64,000 bases of DNA, taken from assembly GCA_947493175.1 (NCBI GenBank), contig CANLQD010000003.1, positions 558,001-622,000 on the forward strand, in the 5' to 3' direction. Below are positions 18,615 to 26,573 of the stretch, piece after piece. Under the pieces are notes generated by a model, which made no database searches, was not told the DNA's origin, and worked only from the letters and a program-made list of their open reading frames with translations. The position numbers were made by a program, and so were the translations under genes. Numbering within the stretch: the stretch's first letter is position 1; each line of letters starts with the position of its first letter. The stretch is from an uncultured Flavobacteriaceae bacterium. GTDB lineage: Bacteria; Bacteroidota; Bacteroidia; Flavobacteriales; Flavobacteriaceae.

Positions 18615-18709
18615 TGGATTTCATTTTGTTATATTCCATTTTTGTAGCCATCATTTTTACGGTCTGGATGCTTTTTGTAATACGTATGTATAGAAAGTTG
18701 AAAGACTAG
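18614..18709 (+). CDS. 31-residue single-helix membrane protein
   Basis: ATG at 18614, stop TAG at 18707-18709. The sequence is MDFILLYSIFVAIIF, then TVWMLFVIRMYRKLKD: one helix and a basic cytosolic end, coupled to the previous gene by TAATG. Too short to assign. It ends 3 bp before the stop of the convergent exonuclease gene. Confidence 0.45.
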   Translation: MDFILLYSIFVAIIFTVWMLFVIRMYRKLKD

Positions 18710-18712
18710 TAA

Positions 18713-20092
18713 TTAAACGACCTTTTCGGCCAGCACGAAGATATTCCCCTTATTCTTGTTGAGATATGACTGAACAATACTTTGCGTTTCCAAAGTGTTC
18801 TTTTGTGGTGTTACATACCCCTGAATATCGGCCTCACTATTTATTTGTATCGATTTATCAATAAATCCATAACCACAATAGGTACCATTCTTAAGCATTA
18901 CAACCGCTTCTTCCTCAGTAGTTCTCCCTTTCTCCTTAATCCATACATCGCCGACTTCAACGTCTATTTCGGCTATTGCGCTGCGTACCCGTTGGTTATA
19001 ATTGATAATGGTTTCCTTATCTCGACAAATTCCCTTGCAATCGGTGATACTATAATGAGAACAACCACCATTGCCTTCCTGTAGATGACAGAATTTGGGA
19101 CAAAGTGTAAAGGATTTACAAACTTCTTCCAGGTATGACCTACAGGCTGTAGGGCTGTAAAAAGTAGCCAATGGTTTGGGCACTAGTTTCATTTTGTTGT
19201 AAGCAAGATGTAGAATACCTTTTCTATCCTCATACATAAAAATACCGTAAGCCGGTACTACTTTCTTTTGTGCCCTGTTATAAAGGGGGTAATGTTTTTT
19301 GATAGCAGCCGATTCCATCAACAAGGCGACCAATTCGCTACCGGAAAGTTCAAAATCAATATCCGCAGTTTCTCGGCAAAGTCGTACTTCTTTGGAAGAT
19401 TTGTCATAAAAATGCCCCAGCACTCTTTTTTTTATGTTAATGGCCTTGCCTACATAAATGATAGTTCCTTTCGAATTCTTGAAATAATAGATTCCCGGTC
19501 TCGAAGGCAATTTCATAAACGTTTCACGCGGTAAGGCCGGGGGTAATGTGGCCTCCTGCGAACGGGCGTTCAAAAAAGATTTGAAGACGGTATCAGCTCC
19601 TTCGATACGAAGTAGTTTTTTAAATAATAGCATCGTAGCATGGGCATCTCCCCTGGCCCGATGCCGATTTTCAAGCGGAATGCCCAAGGCCGAACAAAGC
19701 TTACCAAGGCTGTACGATCGGTACCCTGGTATCAACTTACGCGACAGTCGAACAGTACAGAGCTTTTTGCGTATAAAATCGATACCAATATGCTTAAGCT
19801 CGTTCTTTATGACATTGTAGTCGAAATTAACGCTATGGGCTACAAAAATGGTGTCTTGCGTAATCTCTAAAATCTTTGCGGCGATGTCTTCTAGTTTTGG
19901 GGCCCCTCGAACCGTTTCATTATCGATACCGGTGAGGCCTGTAATGAAATAAGGAATTTCACATTCGGGATCGACCAACGAAGTGAATTCCTTGACAACC
20001 TCATACCCATCGAACTTAAAAATAGAAATCTCCGTAATTCGGTTTCCTTTGATGCCGTTTCCGGTGGTCTCTATGTCAACAATGGTGTACAA
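18713..20092 (-). CDS. DEDDh exonuclease fused to GIY-YIG nuclease
   Basis: A 459-residue cytosolic protein with two nuclease modules. Residues ~1-165 form a DnaQ/epsilon-type 3'-5' exonuclease: Exo I is VDIETTG (4-10), Exo II is HSVNFDYNV near 86, and Exo III is HRARGDAHA near 142, with the H and D of the DEDDh class. Residues ~197-280 are a GIY-YIG endonuclease: GIYYFKNSKG, then IIYVGKAINIKKRV, with a Glu further on. The C-terminal 180 residues include a Cys-rich stretch (LCPKFCHLQ, CSHYSITDCKGIC) as in UvrC/Cho-like proteins. A DNA repair role is likely. The start appears to be TTG, as no ATG lies between it and an upstream stop; TATCTTTA at 20118-20125 may be its -7 box. Confidence 0.88.
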   Translation of the reverse strand: MYTIVDIETTGNGIKGNRITEISIFKFDGYEVVKEFTSLVDPECEIPYFITGLTGIDNETVRGAPKLEDIAAKILEITQDTIFVAHSVNFDYNVIKNELKHIGIDFIRKKLCTVRLSRKLIPGYRSYSLGKLCSALGIPLENRHRARGDAHATMLLFKKLLRIEGADTVFKSFLNARSQEATLPPALPRETFMKLPSRPGIYYFKNSKGTIIYVGKAINIKKRVLGHFYDKSSKEVRLCRETADIDFELSGSELVALLMESAAIKKHYPLYNRAQKKVVPAYGIFMYEDRKGILHLAYNKMKLVPKPLATFYSPTACRSYLEEVCKSFTLCPKFCHLQEGNGGCSHYSITDCKGICRDKETIINYNQRVRSAIAEIDVEVGDVWIKEKGRTTEEEAVVMLKNGTYCGYGFIDKSIQINSEADIQGYVTPQKNTLETQSIVQSYLNKNKGNIFVLAEKVV

Positions 20093-20199
20093 AGGCGTCG
20101 TTAATAGCTGTCGAGGTTAAAGATAGCTTCTTTTCTAAACTACAGTCAAGTAGTGTTTCAAATTGCTTATCTTTTAGTTTTTAAAAGCAATCTCGTTTC

Positions 20200-21792
20200 A
20201 TGGGAACAAAAGTATCTTATATTGGAATTCTTATTGCTTCTGGTCTGTTATGTATTTCCAGCAGCGATGAAAAGGTGGCATCTGAAATTGAGAAAGAACT
20301 TCCGAATATTATCTATATCCTGGCGGATGATTTGGGATATGGTGATATCAGTTCCTTTAATCCTAATGGAAAAATAAAAACGCCCCATATCGACAAACTG
20401 GCCGAAGAGGGCATGAAGTTCACCGATGCGCATAGTCCGTCGGCAGTTTGCACACCGACACGCTACGGAATTTTAACGGGTAGATATAGCTGGCGAAGTC
20501 CACTAAAAAATGGCGTATTGACCGGAAAGTCGAAAGCACTGATTCCGAAAGGCAGCACCACGGTAGCTTCCCTTTTGCAAAAGGCCAAATACCATACTGC
20601 ATTTATAGGTAAATGGCATCTGGGTTGGGATTGGGCTCAAATCGACACGGCTAATTTTGGTGGAGAAGGCTGGGATGCGCAGGATTTTGATAACCTCGAT
20701 TTTACCAAACCCGTTACCAATACCCCAAACGATTTGGGATTTGAATATGCCTACGGACATTCAGGTTCCTTGGATATGGCGCCCTATGTGTACGTAGAAG
20801 ATGGGAAAATAACCGCCGAAGTGAATCACAACACCGAAAATACCGGAAAATATACCTGGTGGCGTAAAGGCCCCACAGCTTCTGATTTCGTTCACGATGA
20901 TGTGACGTCTAATTTTTTTAGAAGGTCTATGGATTATATAAGAGCGAAATCAAAAGAGGATAAGCCATTCTTTTTGTATCTGGCCTTACCTTCACCACAC
21001 ACACCAATTCTTCCGTCCAAGAATTGGAAAGGTAAAAGTGGATTGAATCCTTATGCAGACTTTGTAGTGATGATCGATCATTACGTGGGGCAACTGACAA
21101 AGACTCTGAAAGAAGAAGGGTTGGTTGAAAACACCTTAGTCATCTTTACCAGTGATAATGGTTGTTCCCCAGAGGCCGATTTTGATGTTTTGGGAGAAAA
21201 GGGACATAAACCCAGCGGCCTATATCGAGGTCATAAGGCAGATATTTATGAAGGAGGCCATCGTGTTCCCTTTATTGCGAGATGGCCGAAGAAAATACAA
21301 CCCAATTCAATTGTAGATCAAACTATTTGCCAAACAGATCTAATGGCCACTTGTGCCGACATCATAGGACTGGATATGTTGGAAAATGAAGGAGAGGATA
21401 GTTTCTCATTAGTTCCATTATTTGATACGGGAAAGAATTCCGACTACGAACGGGAAGCTACCGTTCATCATTCTATAAATGGAAGCTTTGCCATTCGTAA
21501 AGGCAAATACAAACTAATTTTTTGTCCCGGTTCGGGAGGATGGAGTTATCCAAAACCGGGAAGTGATGCAATTGCAGATTTACCACAATTTCAATTGTAT
21601 GATCTGGATGAGGACGCTTCCGAGAAAAAAAATCTTTTCACATCCTGTCCCGAAAAAGTAAACGAATTGGCAACTCTGATGAAGTTATATATTGAAAATG
21701 GGCGTAGTACCTCTGGAGTAAATCAAGCGAACGCACCCTTACATTTGAATGGAGCGGAATGGCATCAAATAAAACCTATTGTTTCCTTCTAA
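20200..21792 (+). CDS. Arylsulfatase-type sulfatase
   Basis: A 530-residue exported type I sulfatase. The N-terminus is a short hydrophobic signal (YIGILIASGLLCISSS). The fold starts with NIIYILADDLGYGD near residue 35. The formylglycine site is C84-T-P-T-R, then YGILTGRYSWR. FTSDNGCSPEADF and YEGGHRVPFIARWP mark the substrate-side loops. It probably removes sulfate esters from polysaccharides in the periplasm. Its stop overlaps the next start (TAATG at 21790-21794), so the two sulfatases are made in step. An upstream TATCTTTT box at about 20167 is a weak promoter candidate. Confidence 0.9.
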   Translation: MGTKVSYIGILIASGLLCISSSDEKVASEIEKELPNIIYILADDLGYGDISSFNPNGKIKTPHIDKLAEEGMKFTDAHSPSAVCTPTRYGILTGRYSWRSPLKNGVLTGKSKALIPKGSTTVASLLQKAKYHTAFIGKWHLGWDWAQIDTANFGGEGWDAQDFDNLDFTKPVTNTPNDLGFEYAYGHSGSLDMAPYVYVEDGKITAEVNHNTENTGKYTWWRKGPTASDFVHDDVTSNFFRRSMDYIRAKSKEDKPFFLYLALPSPHTPILPSKNWKGKSGLNPYADFVVMIDHYVGQLTKTLKEEGLVENTLVIFTSDNGCSPEADFDVLGEKGHKPSGLYRGHKADIYEGGHRVPFIARWPKKIQPNSIVDQTICQTDLMATCADIIGLDMLENEGEDSFSLVPLFDTGKNSDYEREATVHHSINGSFAIRKGKYKLIFCPGSGGWSYPKPGSDAIADLPQFQLYDLDEDASEKKNLFTSCPEKVNELATLMKLYIENGRSTSGVNQANAPLHLNGAEWHQIKPIVSF

Positions 21793-23342
21793 TGGATAAT
21801 AACATGATAAATTTGAAACTATTTTTGGTCGGGCTTGTATTGTTGGTCTCCTCTTGTCAATCCGAAGAAATCGAAGAAAGGCCACCTAACATCGTATTGT
21901 TTTTGGTAGATGATATGGGCTGGCAAGATACTTCTGTCCCCTTTTGGGAGGAACGCACCCCTTTTAACGATCGTTACCATACCCCTAATATGAACCGCCT
22001 CGCCGCAGAAGGCATCAAGTTTACCCAGGCCTATGCCACTCCAGTTTGTTCTCCTACGCGAATAAGTCTCATGACCGGGATGAACGCCGCGCGACATCGG
22101 GTCACCAACTGGACCTTACGGAAAGATAGTATACAGCCCATGGAAAAGCGCCATGAAACACTCTACTTCCCATTTTGGAATGTAAATGGTATGAGTCCGT
22201 ATGCGGGAGATTCCTTGGCCGTTCACGCCCTACCACTTCCCCAGGCACTCCACGATGTCGGTTATTATACAGCACATGTGGGAAAGGCCCATTTAGGATC
22301 CATTGGCACTCCTGGGGCGGAACCCAAAAATTTAGGGTTCGATGTCAATATTGCGGGTCATGCTGCCGGGGCTCCAGGGAGTTACCTGGGCACCGAAGAT
22401 TTTGGAAACAATAACCCCAAAAGGGCCACATGGGCCGTGCCCGGTCTAGAGGACTATCATGGGAAAGACATTTTCCTTACGGAGGCTATTACGCAAGAAG
22501 CCCTGAAGGCCATTGACACCGCTGTCACCACGGCACAACCTTTCTTCCTCTACCTTTCCCATTACGCCGTGCATACGCCGATTATGGGCGATGAGCATTT
22601 TGTAAAAAAATATTTGGCAAAAGGGTTAGATTCCATAGAAGCCAAATACGCCTCTATGATAGAAGGCATGGATAAAAGTCTTGGAGATGTCATGGATTAT
22701 TTGGAAGCAAAGAATATTGCCGATAATACTGTAATTCTCTTTATGTCAGACAATGGTGGGTTGAGTGCACATGCCCGGGGCGGGGAACCACACACCCATA
22801 ACAAGCCACTGGCCAGTGGGAAAGGTTCTATGTACGAAGGTGGTATTCGAGAGCCTATGTTAGTGAAATGGCCCGACCATATTGAACCGAATACCAAGAC
22901 CGACTTTCAGGTAATCATTGAAGACTTCTATCCCACCATTCTTGAAATAGCCGGTATCGATAGCCTGCAGACCGTTCAAAAAGTAGACGGGGAAAGTTTT
23001 GTATCGGTTTTGGAGGGAACTACATATCCGGGCATACGACCGTTGTACTGGCATTATCCGAACGAATGGGGACCGGAAGGACCCGGTATCGGGGCAGCGA
23101 GTGCGGTACGAAAAGGTGATTGGAAATTGATCTACTTTCACGCCGACCAACATATGGAACTTTACAATTTAAAAGATGATATTGGGGAAACGAACAACTT
23201 GTTCGAAACCAATCCGGAGAAAGTGGTCGAACTCGCGAAGAACCTTACCGACCATTTAAAATCGGTCGATGCACAAATGCCCGTCCATAAGACTACGGGA
23301 CGAAGGGTAGACTATCCTTCGATGCTTTTGAGTAGGGAGTAA
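21792..23342 (+). CDS. Lipoprotein sulfatase
   Basis: The ATG at 21792 overlaps the previous stop and opens a 516-residue protein; ATG 21804 is an equally good start. The N-terminus is a lipoprotein signal ending LLVSSC, so this sulfatase is anchored to a membrane. Metal-site residues are in LFLVDDMGWQD, the formylglycine site is C86-S-P-T-R then ISLMTG, and later come LYLSHYAVHTP, MSDNGG and YEGGIREPMLVKWP. With the upstream arylsulfatase it makes a two-enzyme desulfation pair. No SusC/D genes or glycoside hydrolases adjoin it, so the substrate cannot be predicted. Confidence 0.9.
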   Translation: MDNNMINLKLFLVGLVLLVSSCQSEEIEERPPNIVLFLVDDMGWQDTSVPFWEERTPFNDRYHTPNMNRLAAEGIKFTQAYATPVCSPTRISLMTGMNAARHRVTNWTLRKDSIQPMEKRHETLYFPFWNVNGMSPYAGDSLAVHALPLPQALHDVGYYTAHVGKAHLGSIGTPGAEPKNLGFDVNIAGHAAGAPGSYLGTEDFGNNNPKRATWAVPGLEDYHGKDIFLTEAITQEALKAIDTAVTTAQPFFLYLSHYAVHTPIMGDEHFVKKYLAKGLDSIEAKYASMIEGMDKSLGDVMDYLEAKNIADNTVILFMSDNGGLSAHARGGEPHTHNKPLASGKGSMYEGGIREPMLVKWPDHIEPNTKTDFQVIIEDFYPTILEIAGIDSLQTVQKVDGESFVSVLEGTTYPGIRPLYWHYPNEWGPEGPGIGAASAVRKGDWKLIYFHADQHMELYNLKDDIGETNNLFETNPEKVVELAKNLTDHLKSVDAQMPVHKTTGRRVDYPSMLLSRE

Positions 23343-23352
23343 TAGGAAGTAA

Positions 23353-23543
23353 CCCAGGGCCTTCGCCTACCGAAATGGCTATATGAAAGTGCGACAAGCC
23401 CTGGGCCCATAACAGGAATCGACCCAAGGGTCCGAGGTATTGGACCAGACCCCGACGCTATCGGTCGGGGTTCGTTCAACCATCCATTTTGACAGCGTCG
23501 TACATACGACTTCTCAAAATGGGGTTTCACTAATAAAGAAACC
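23353..23543. other. Chain of four stem-loops
   Basis: Four inverted repeats occur in a row after the sulfatase pair. CCCAGGGC/GCCCTGGG is at 23353-23360/23398-23405. CCCCGAC/GTCGGGG is at 23450-23456/23464-23470. CCATTTTGA/TCAAAATGG is at 23484-23492/23514-23522, with an inner GTCGT/ACGAC. GGTTTC/GAAACC is at 23523-23528/23538-23543. They could be terminators of the sulfatase transcript, a structured leader RNA, or mobile palindromic units. I see no gene in 23343-23929. Confidence 0.6.
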
Positions 23544-23580
23544 ATCGTCGGTACGATTTAGGATGAAAACTAATCCACTA

Positions 23581-23790
23581 CCTTTAAAATACATAGGTTT
23601 TAAGAAAAGAACGGAATTCTTTCTGAACATTGCGCCAAAGTAGCAGTTGACAGTTGGTAGTAAACAGCTTGGTGCCCCTTTATAACTGCCGACTGTGAAG
23701 CGCAGTTGCCTACTTATTGGAAATTTACAGAGACTGAAAGTCTTGCACTAAAGTGCATAGTTTCATTAACAGTTGTGATTAATGAAACCA
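23581..23790 (+). repeat. ~190-bp intergenic repeat, copy 1
   Basis: It resembles 29909-30120 along its whole length. Shared blocks include ATAGGTTTT, GAAAAGAA, TGAACATTG, AGTAAACAGCTTGG and GAAAGTCTTGCACTAAAGTG. The last block contains TGCACT/AGTGCA, a 6-bp palindromic stem with an AA loop. This copy ends in GTTTCATTAA (loop of 9) TTAATGAAAC, a perfect 10-bp stem. It lies upstream of the regulator gene that precedes the injection-system genes. Confidence 0.75.
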
Positions 23791-23868
23791 ATACTCAAAA
23801 AAACTATCGGGGTTGGATTACTTCAAATAAAGAATTACTTACTATTCATATACTAATTGTAACCAATC

Positions 23869-23880
23869 ATACAATTGTAT
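23869..23880. promoter_or_regulatory. Palindromic operator candidate before regulator gene
   Basis: ATACAATTGTAT is a perfect 12-bp palindrome 49 bp before the ATG of the LuxR-type gene. A half-site-like TAATTGTAA lies about 10 bp further upstream. Spacing suits a transcription-factor site, perhaps for autoregulation; this is inference. Confidence 0.35.
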
Positions 23881-23929
23881 AAAAACCTATTTAAGTTCTT
23901 TGGTACATTTATATAAATGCCCCATAACA

Positions 23930-24625
23930 ATGAACTTAGCAGAAACAACCGATTGTCCAAACCTCCGGACCTCCTGTCACAGTTCCCTCGGCCCTAGGAT
24001 TTCCGAAGTCCTTAAAAGTTGTCAATATTCGAAAAATTTGATGATCTGTGTTTACCAAATCGAGAAAGATCACTTTCTATATGGCAATATTCATTTTAAG
24101 AATCTAATTGGAACAGACTTTAATAAACTAATAGCCGAAGGTTGGCGCTTTTGGCTTTCCAAAATCGATTCAAAGGAGTCTTTGTGGATACGGAACAAGA
24201 TATTCGACTTTTTTACCCTTCCCCATACTCAGGATCCACTCACCCTTAGATATCATATCACCAATGGTGAGTCTAAACAGGTTTGCATCAGGCATGAAAT
24301 ACGATTGCACAAAATGGAACGACAAACCATTGCCCTTAACTACTTTTTCGATGTTACGGACAAGGAACGGATAGAGCAATATTTTCAACTTTCGGACAAG
24401 GTCGATAGTTCCCGATTTTCAAAGGAGCCATCCCTGCATATATCCACTAGGGAAAAGGAGGTACTTCGTCTCATTGCCAATGGGTTTTCCTCCAAGGAAA
24501 TTGCCGATATACTGTTTATTAGCAACCATACCGCCATCTCGCACCGGAAAAATTTAATTGAAAAATTTCAAGTAAAAAATACGGCCCATTTAGTCAAAAC
24601 AGCAGCCGAGTTTATTAACCTGTAG
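23930..24625 (+). CDS. PAS-like/LuxR-type transcription regulator
   Basis: A 231-residue cytosolic regulator. I start it at the ATG at 23930; an in-frame TTG lies at 23900. The N-terminal ~150 residues show a PAS-like order of strands and helices with no obvious ligand residues. The C-terminus (~residues 170-228) is a LuxR-type helix-turn-helix: STREKEVLRLIANGFSSKEI, then ADILFISNHTAISHRKNL. It is the only regulator near the injection-system genes, on the same strand and ~195 bp upstream of their first gene, so it is the best candidate for their activator. A hairpin after it suggests it is transcribed separately. Confidence 0.85.
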   Translation: MNLAETTDCPNLRTSCHSSLGPRISEVLKSCQYSKNLMICVYQIEKDHFLYGNIHFKNLIGTDFNKLIAEGWRFWLSKIDSKESLWIRNKIFDFFTLPHTQDPLTLRYHITNGESKQVCIRHEIRLHKMERQTIALNYFFDVTDKERIEQYFQLSDKVDSSRFSKEPSLHISTREKEVLRLIANGFSSKEIADILFISNHTAISHRKNLIEKFQVKNTAHLVKTAAEFINL

Positions 24626-24663
24626 CCATTCAACCAGCTCAAATTCAACCATGCCAAACTAAA

Positions 24664-24683
24664 AATCCCCAAAAATGGGGATT
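24664..24683 (+). terminator. Hairpin after regulator gene
   Basis: AATCCCCA (24664-24671) pairs with TGGGGATT (24676-24683) around an AAAA loop, 38 bp after the regulator stop. No clear T tract follows, so it may be a weak terminator or an RNA-stabilising stem. Confidence 0.45.
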
Positions 24684-24756
24684 GCTTTGAAGGTCATTTC
24701 TTTAAAACTTGCAGGTAATAATGGATGAACCTCCCCCATCCACTAATTACCAACCT

Positions 24757-24788
24757 CCCCTACCCTTTCCCCCAAGATAAATCCCCCC
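24757..24788 (-). other. G-quadruplex-capable tract on template strand
   Basis: Four C-runs on the + strand, CCCC (24757-24760), CCC (24763-24765), CCCCC (24769-24773) and CCCCCC (24783-24788), are spaced by 2, 3 and 9 bases. A fifth C-run lies at 24733-24737. On the minus strand these give four G-runs within 32 bases, only 31 bp before the first eCIS gene. Such a tract stands out in this A/T-rich intergenic DNA. Confidence 0.5.
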
Positions 24789-24819
24789 GATCTGTTATTT
24801 GAACTTAATCGTATGTACT

Positions 24820-25428
24820 ATGATTCATTCGACCTTACGATTCCTCACCAGGTCAATCAATGACTATCTAAAGATCAAGAATAGCCTTGATGAGGATAAG
24901 GTTTTCCTGACCCATGTTTCTGGCGAGGCGGGCTTGGCCATTCCCGACAAAGCCCTAGGCTTGTCATTGGTCAATATCGAAGAAGAAAAAGTTTTCAAGG
25001 AACAGAGTGCAGCTTTTATTAACGGCAATGGCACCGTAGAGTATCGAAATCCAGAGTTAAAACTAAACCTCTACATCCTAATTTCTGCTAACTACCAGAA
25101 CCAAAACCTGAACGATCCTTCGGACGACTATTATGAAGGACTAAAGCAACTGTCTTACGTGATTTCCTTTTTCCAGTCTAAAAACGTTTTCACCCATGAC
25201 AATACCCCAGTGCTGGCAGCTGAGGAACCAAAAATCAAAAAATTGATTTTGGAACTCTACTCGTATTCCTTTGAACAGATGTACAACTTCTGGAGCGTAC
25301 TGGGCACTAAGTATCTTCCTTCCGTCCTGTACAAAGTACGATTGATCACTATTCAGGAAGAAGAATTGATCAGTGATGCACTGCCCATCGAAGAAATTGA
25401 TATCCTGGCTAAAAATAAAGAAACGTGA
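24820..25428 (+). CDS. eCIS cap/terminator protein, DUF4255 (Afp16-like)
   Basis: A 202-residue protein starting at ATG 24820 (MIHSTLRFLTRSINDYLK); a TTG at 24799 is in frame. The layout matches the N-terminal domain family of Pvc16/Afp16 (DUF4255): a helical start, then LNLYILISANYQN near residue 85, DDYYEGLKQLSYVISFFQSK, and a late LPSVLYKVRLITIQ strand. In known contractile injection systems this protein caps the distal end of tube and sheath and sets particle length together with the tape measure. It is the first gene of the cluster and overlaps the next start by GTGA. Confidence 0.85.
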   Translation: MIHSTLRFLTRSINDYLKIKNSLDEDKVFLTHVSGEAGLAIPDKALGLSLVNIEEEKVFKEQSAAFINGNGTVEYRNPELKLNLYILISANYQNQNLNDPSDDYYEGLKQLSYVISFFQSKNVFTHDNTPVLAAEEPKIKKLILELYSYSFEQMYNFWSVLGTKYLPSVLYKVRLITIQEEELISDALPIEEIDILAKNKET

Positions 25429-26558
25429 CCACCAAATACAACAGACTGTTTTCATTATCGATCATGCACGAGTATTTCAAGAACGGTGTTAACAAGACGC
25501 TTGTCCTAAAACCTGATAACCGTACAAGAACGTTGTTACGCAACGGGCAAATGCTATTCAAGACATTGGGCAACAATGCCATTGTACTTTTTAAAGCAGA
25601 CAGTGATAAAACTTCTCCTTTCATAGATCTAGGCGAGGACGTAGGCCTTAGGTTCTACCTCACTTCTGAAAGAAGTGATGAATTCTTTAACACGACCAAG
25701 TTGGATACTACCGAGAAGTATGTTGTTGGCAACAAACTCTATTTCACCAATGACCCGGGTAATGCCAGCAGCGACCCGGGGACACCCGAGGTATTGACAC
25801 ACAACCTGATAGATAAAGCCTTTGCCAGATTGTTCACCTATACCTTCTCCCTGAACACGACCCATACCAAGACCAAATTCAAAATGACCGATAGTGAAGG
25901 TAACTTGGTTTCTGTAGGTAAGGACGCAGACGGAAACGACCTGCCCACGACCTTAAACCTCACCCGGGACGACAGCAAACAATTTCAGCAACAGGTAGAT
26001 ATAAGGAACAAGGCCACCGGCATTTATACAATTACTATTACGAACGACGCTGACGCTATTACCTTAAAGGAAGAAACGGTATTGATCGATGATGGGGCAA
26101 TACAGCAGGGGGTCTTGGGAATAGTAGATATCAAATACAATACCCCGACCGGTCATATGTACGGAGCTACCGAATATTACCAGTTAAAGTTCGAAAGAAA
26201 AATGGCCTTCTGGAAATACTTAGTGGTCAATAAAACACAATCGATCGATCTATCCGATCCAGCAACCAATTTAAGCATTGAGGATTCTCCTACTGGCGGG
26301 GGACCTCCCTACATAAACGTAAACTTTGATCTCGAAGGTACAGAGCCACACCCCGACATCAAGGTAAAAGGTTTTGATACCGTTGTCTTTAAATCCAGCG
26401 ACGCGATTCCAAGCTATGAAGAACCCAAACTAAACGTAAAGCTTGTCTTAAAGCCATCGGACAAAGTAGTGGTAGAACACCTATCGAACCCGCCGGTCAA
26501 CACAGTAGAAAAGGAAAATGGTGGAGATCTGGAAAAAGAAATATTTGTATTCATCTAA
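25425..26558 (+). CDS. Unknown eCIS-associated protein, 377 aa
   Basis: The GTG start at 25425 overlaps the stop of the DUF4255 gene. The 377-residue product has no signal peptide or membrane segment. It starts with a compact domain (~1-110), followed by a beta-rich middle (~130-225: FTYTFSLNTTHTKTKFKM, TGIYTITITNDADAITLKEE) that looks like an Ig-type sandwich. A second beta region follows (~235-370). Placed between the cap gene and the sheath genes, it could be a second cap protein or a collar component; I do not recognise it. It was not matched to any Afp/PVC protein known to me. Confidence 0.7.
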   Translation: MTTKYNRLFSLSIMHEYFKNGVNKTLVLKPDNRTRTLLRNGQMLFKTLGNNAIVLFKADSDKTSPFIDLGEDVGLRFYLTSERSDEFFNTTKLDTTEKYVVGNKLYFTNDPGNASSDPGTPEVLTHNLIDKAFARLFTYTFSLNTTHTKTKFKMTDSEGNLVSVGKDADGNDLPTTLNLTRDDSKQFQQQVDIRNKATGIYTITITNDADAITLKEETVLIDDGAIQQGVLGIVDIKYNTPTGHMYGATEYYQLKFERKMAFWKYLVVNKTQSIDLSDPATNLSIEDSPTGGGPPYINVNFDLEGTEPHPDIKVKGFDTVVFKSSDAIPSYEEPKLNVKLVLKPSDKVVVEHLSNPPVNTVEKENGGDLEKEIFVFI

Positions 26559-26573
26559 AAAGAGAAAAAAATT

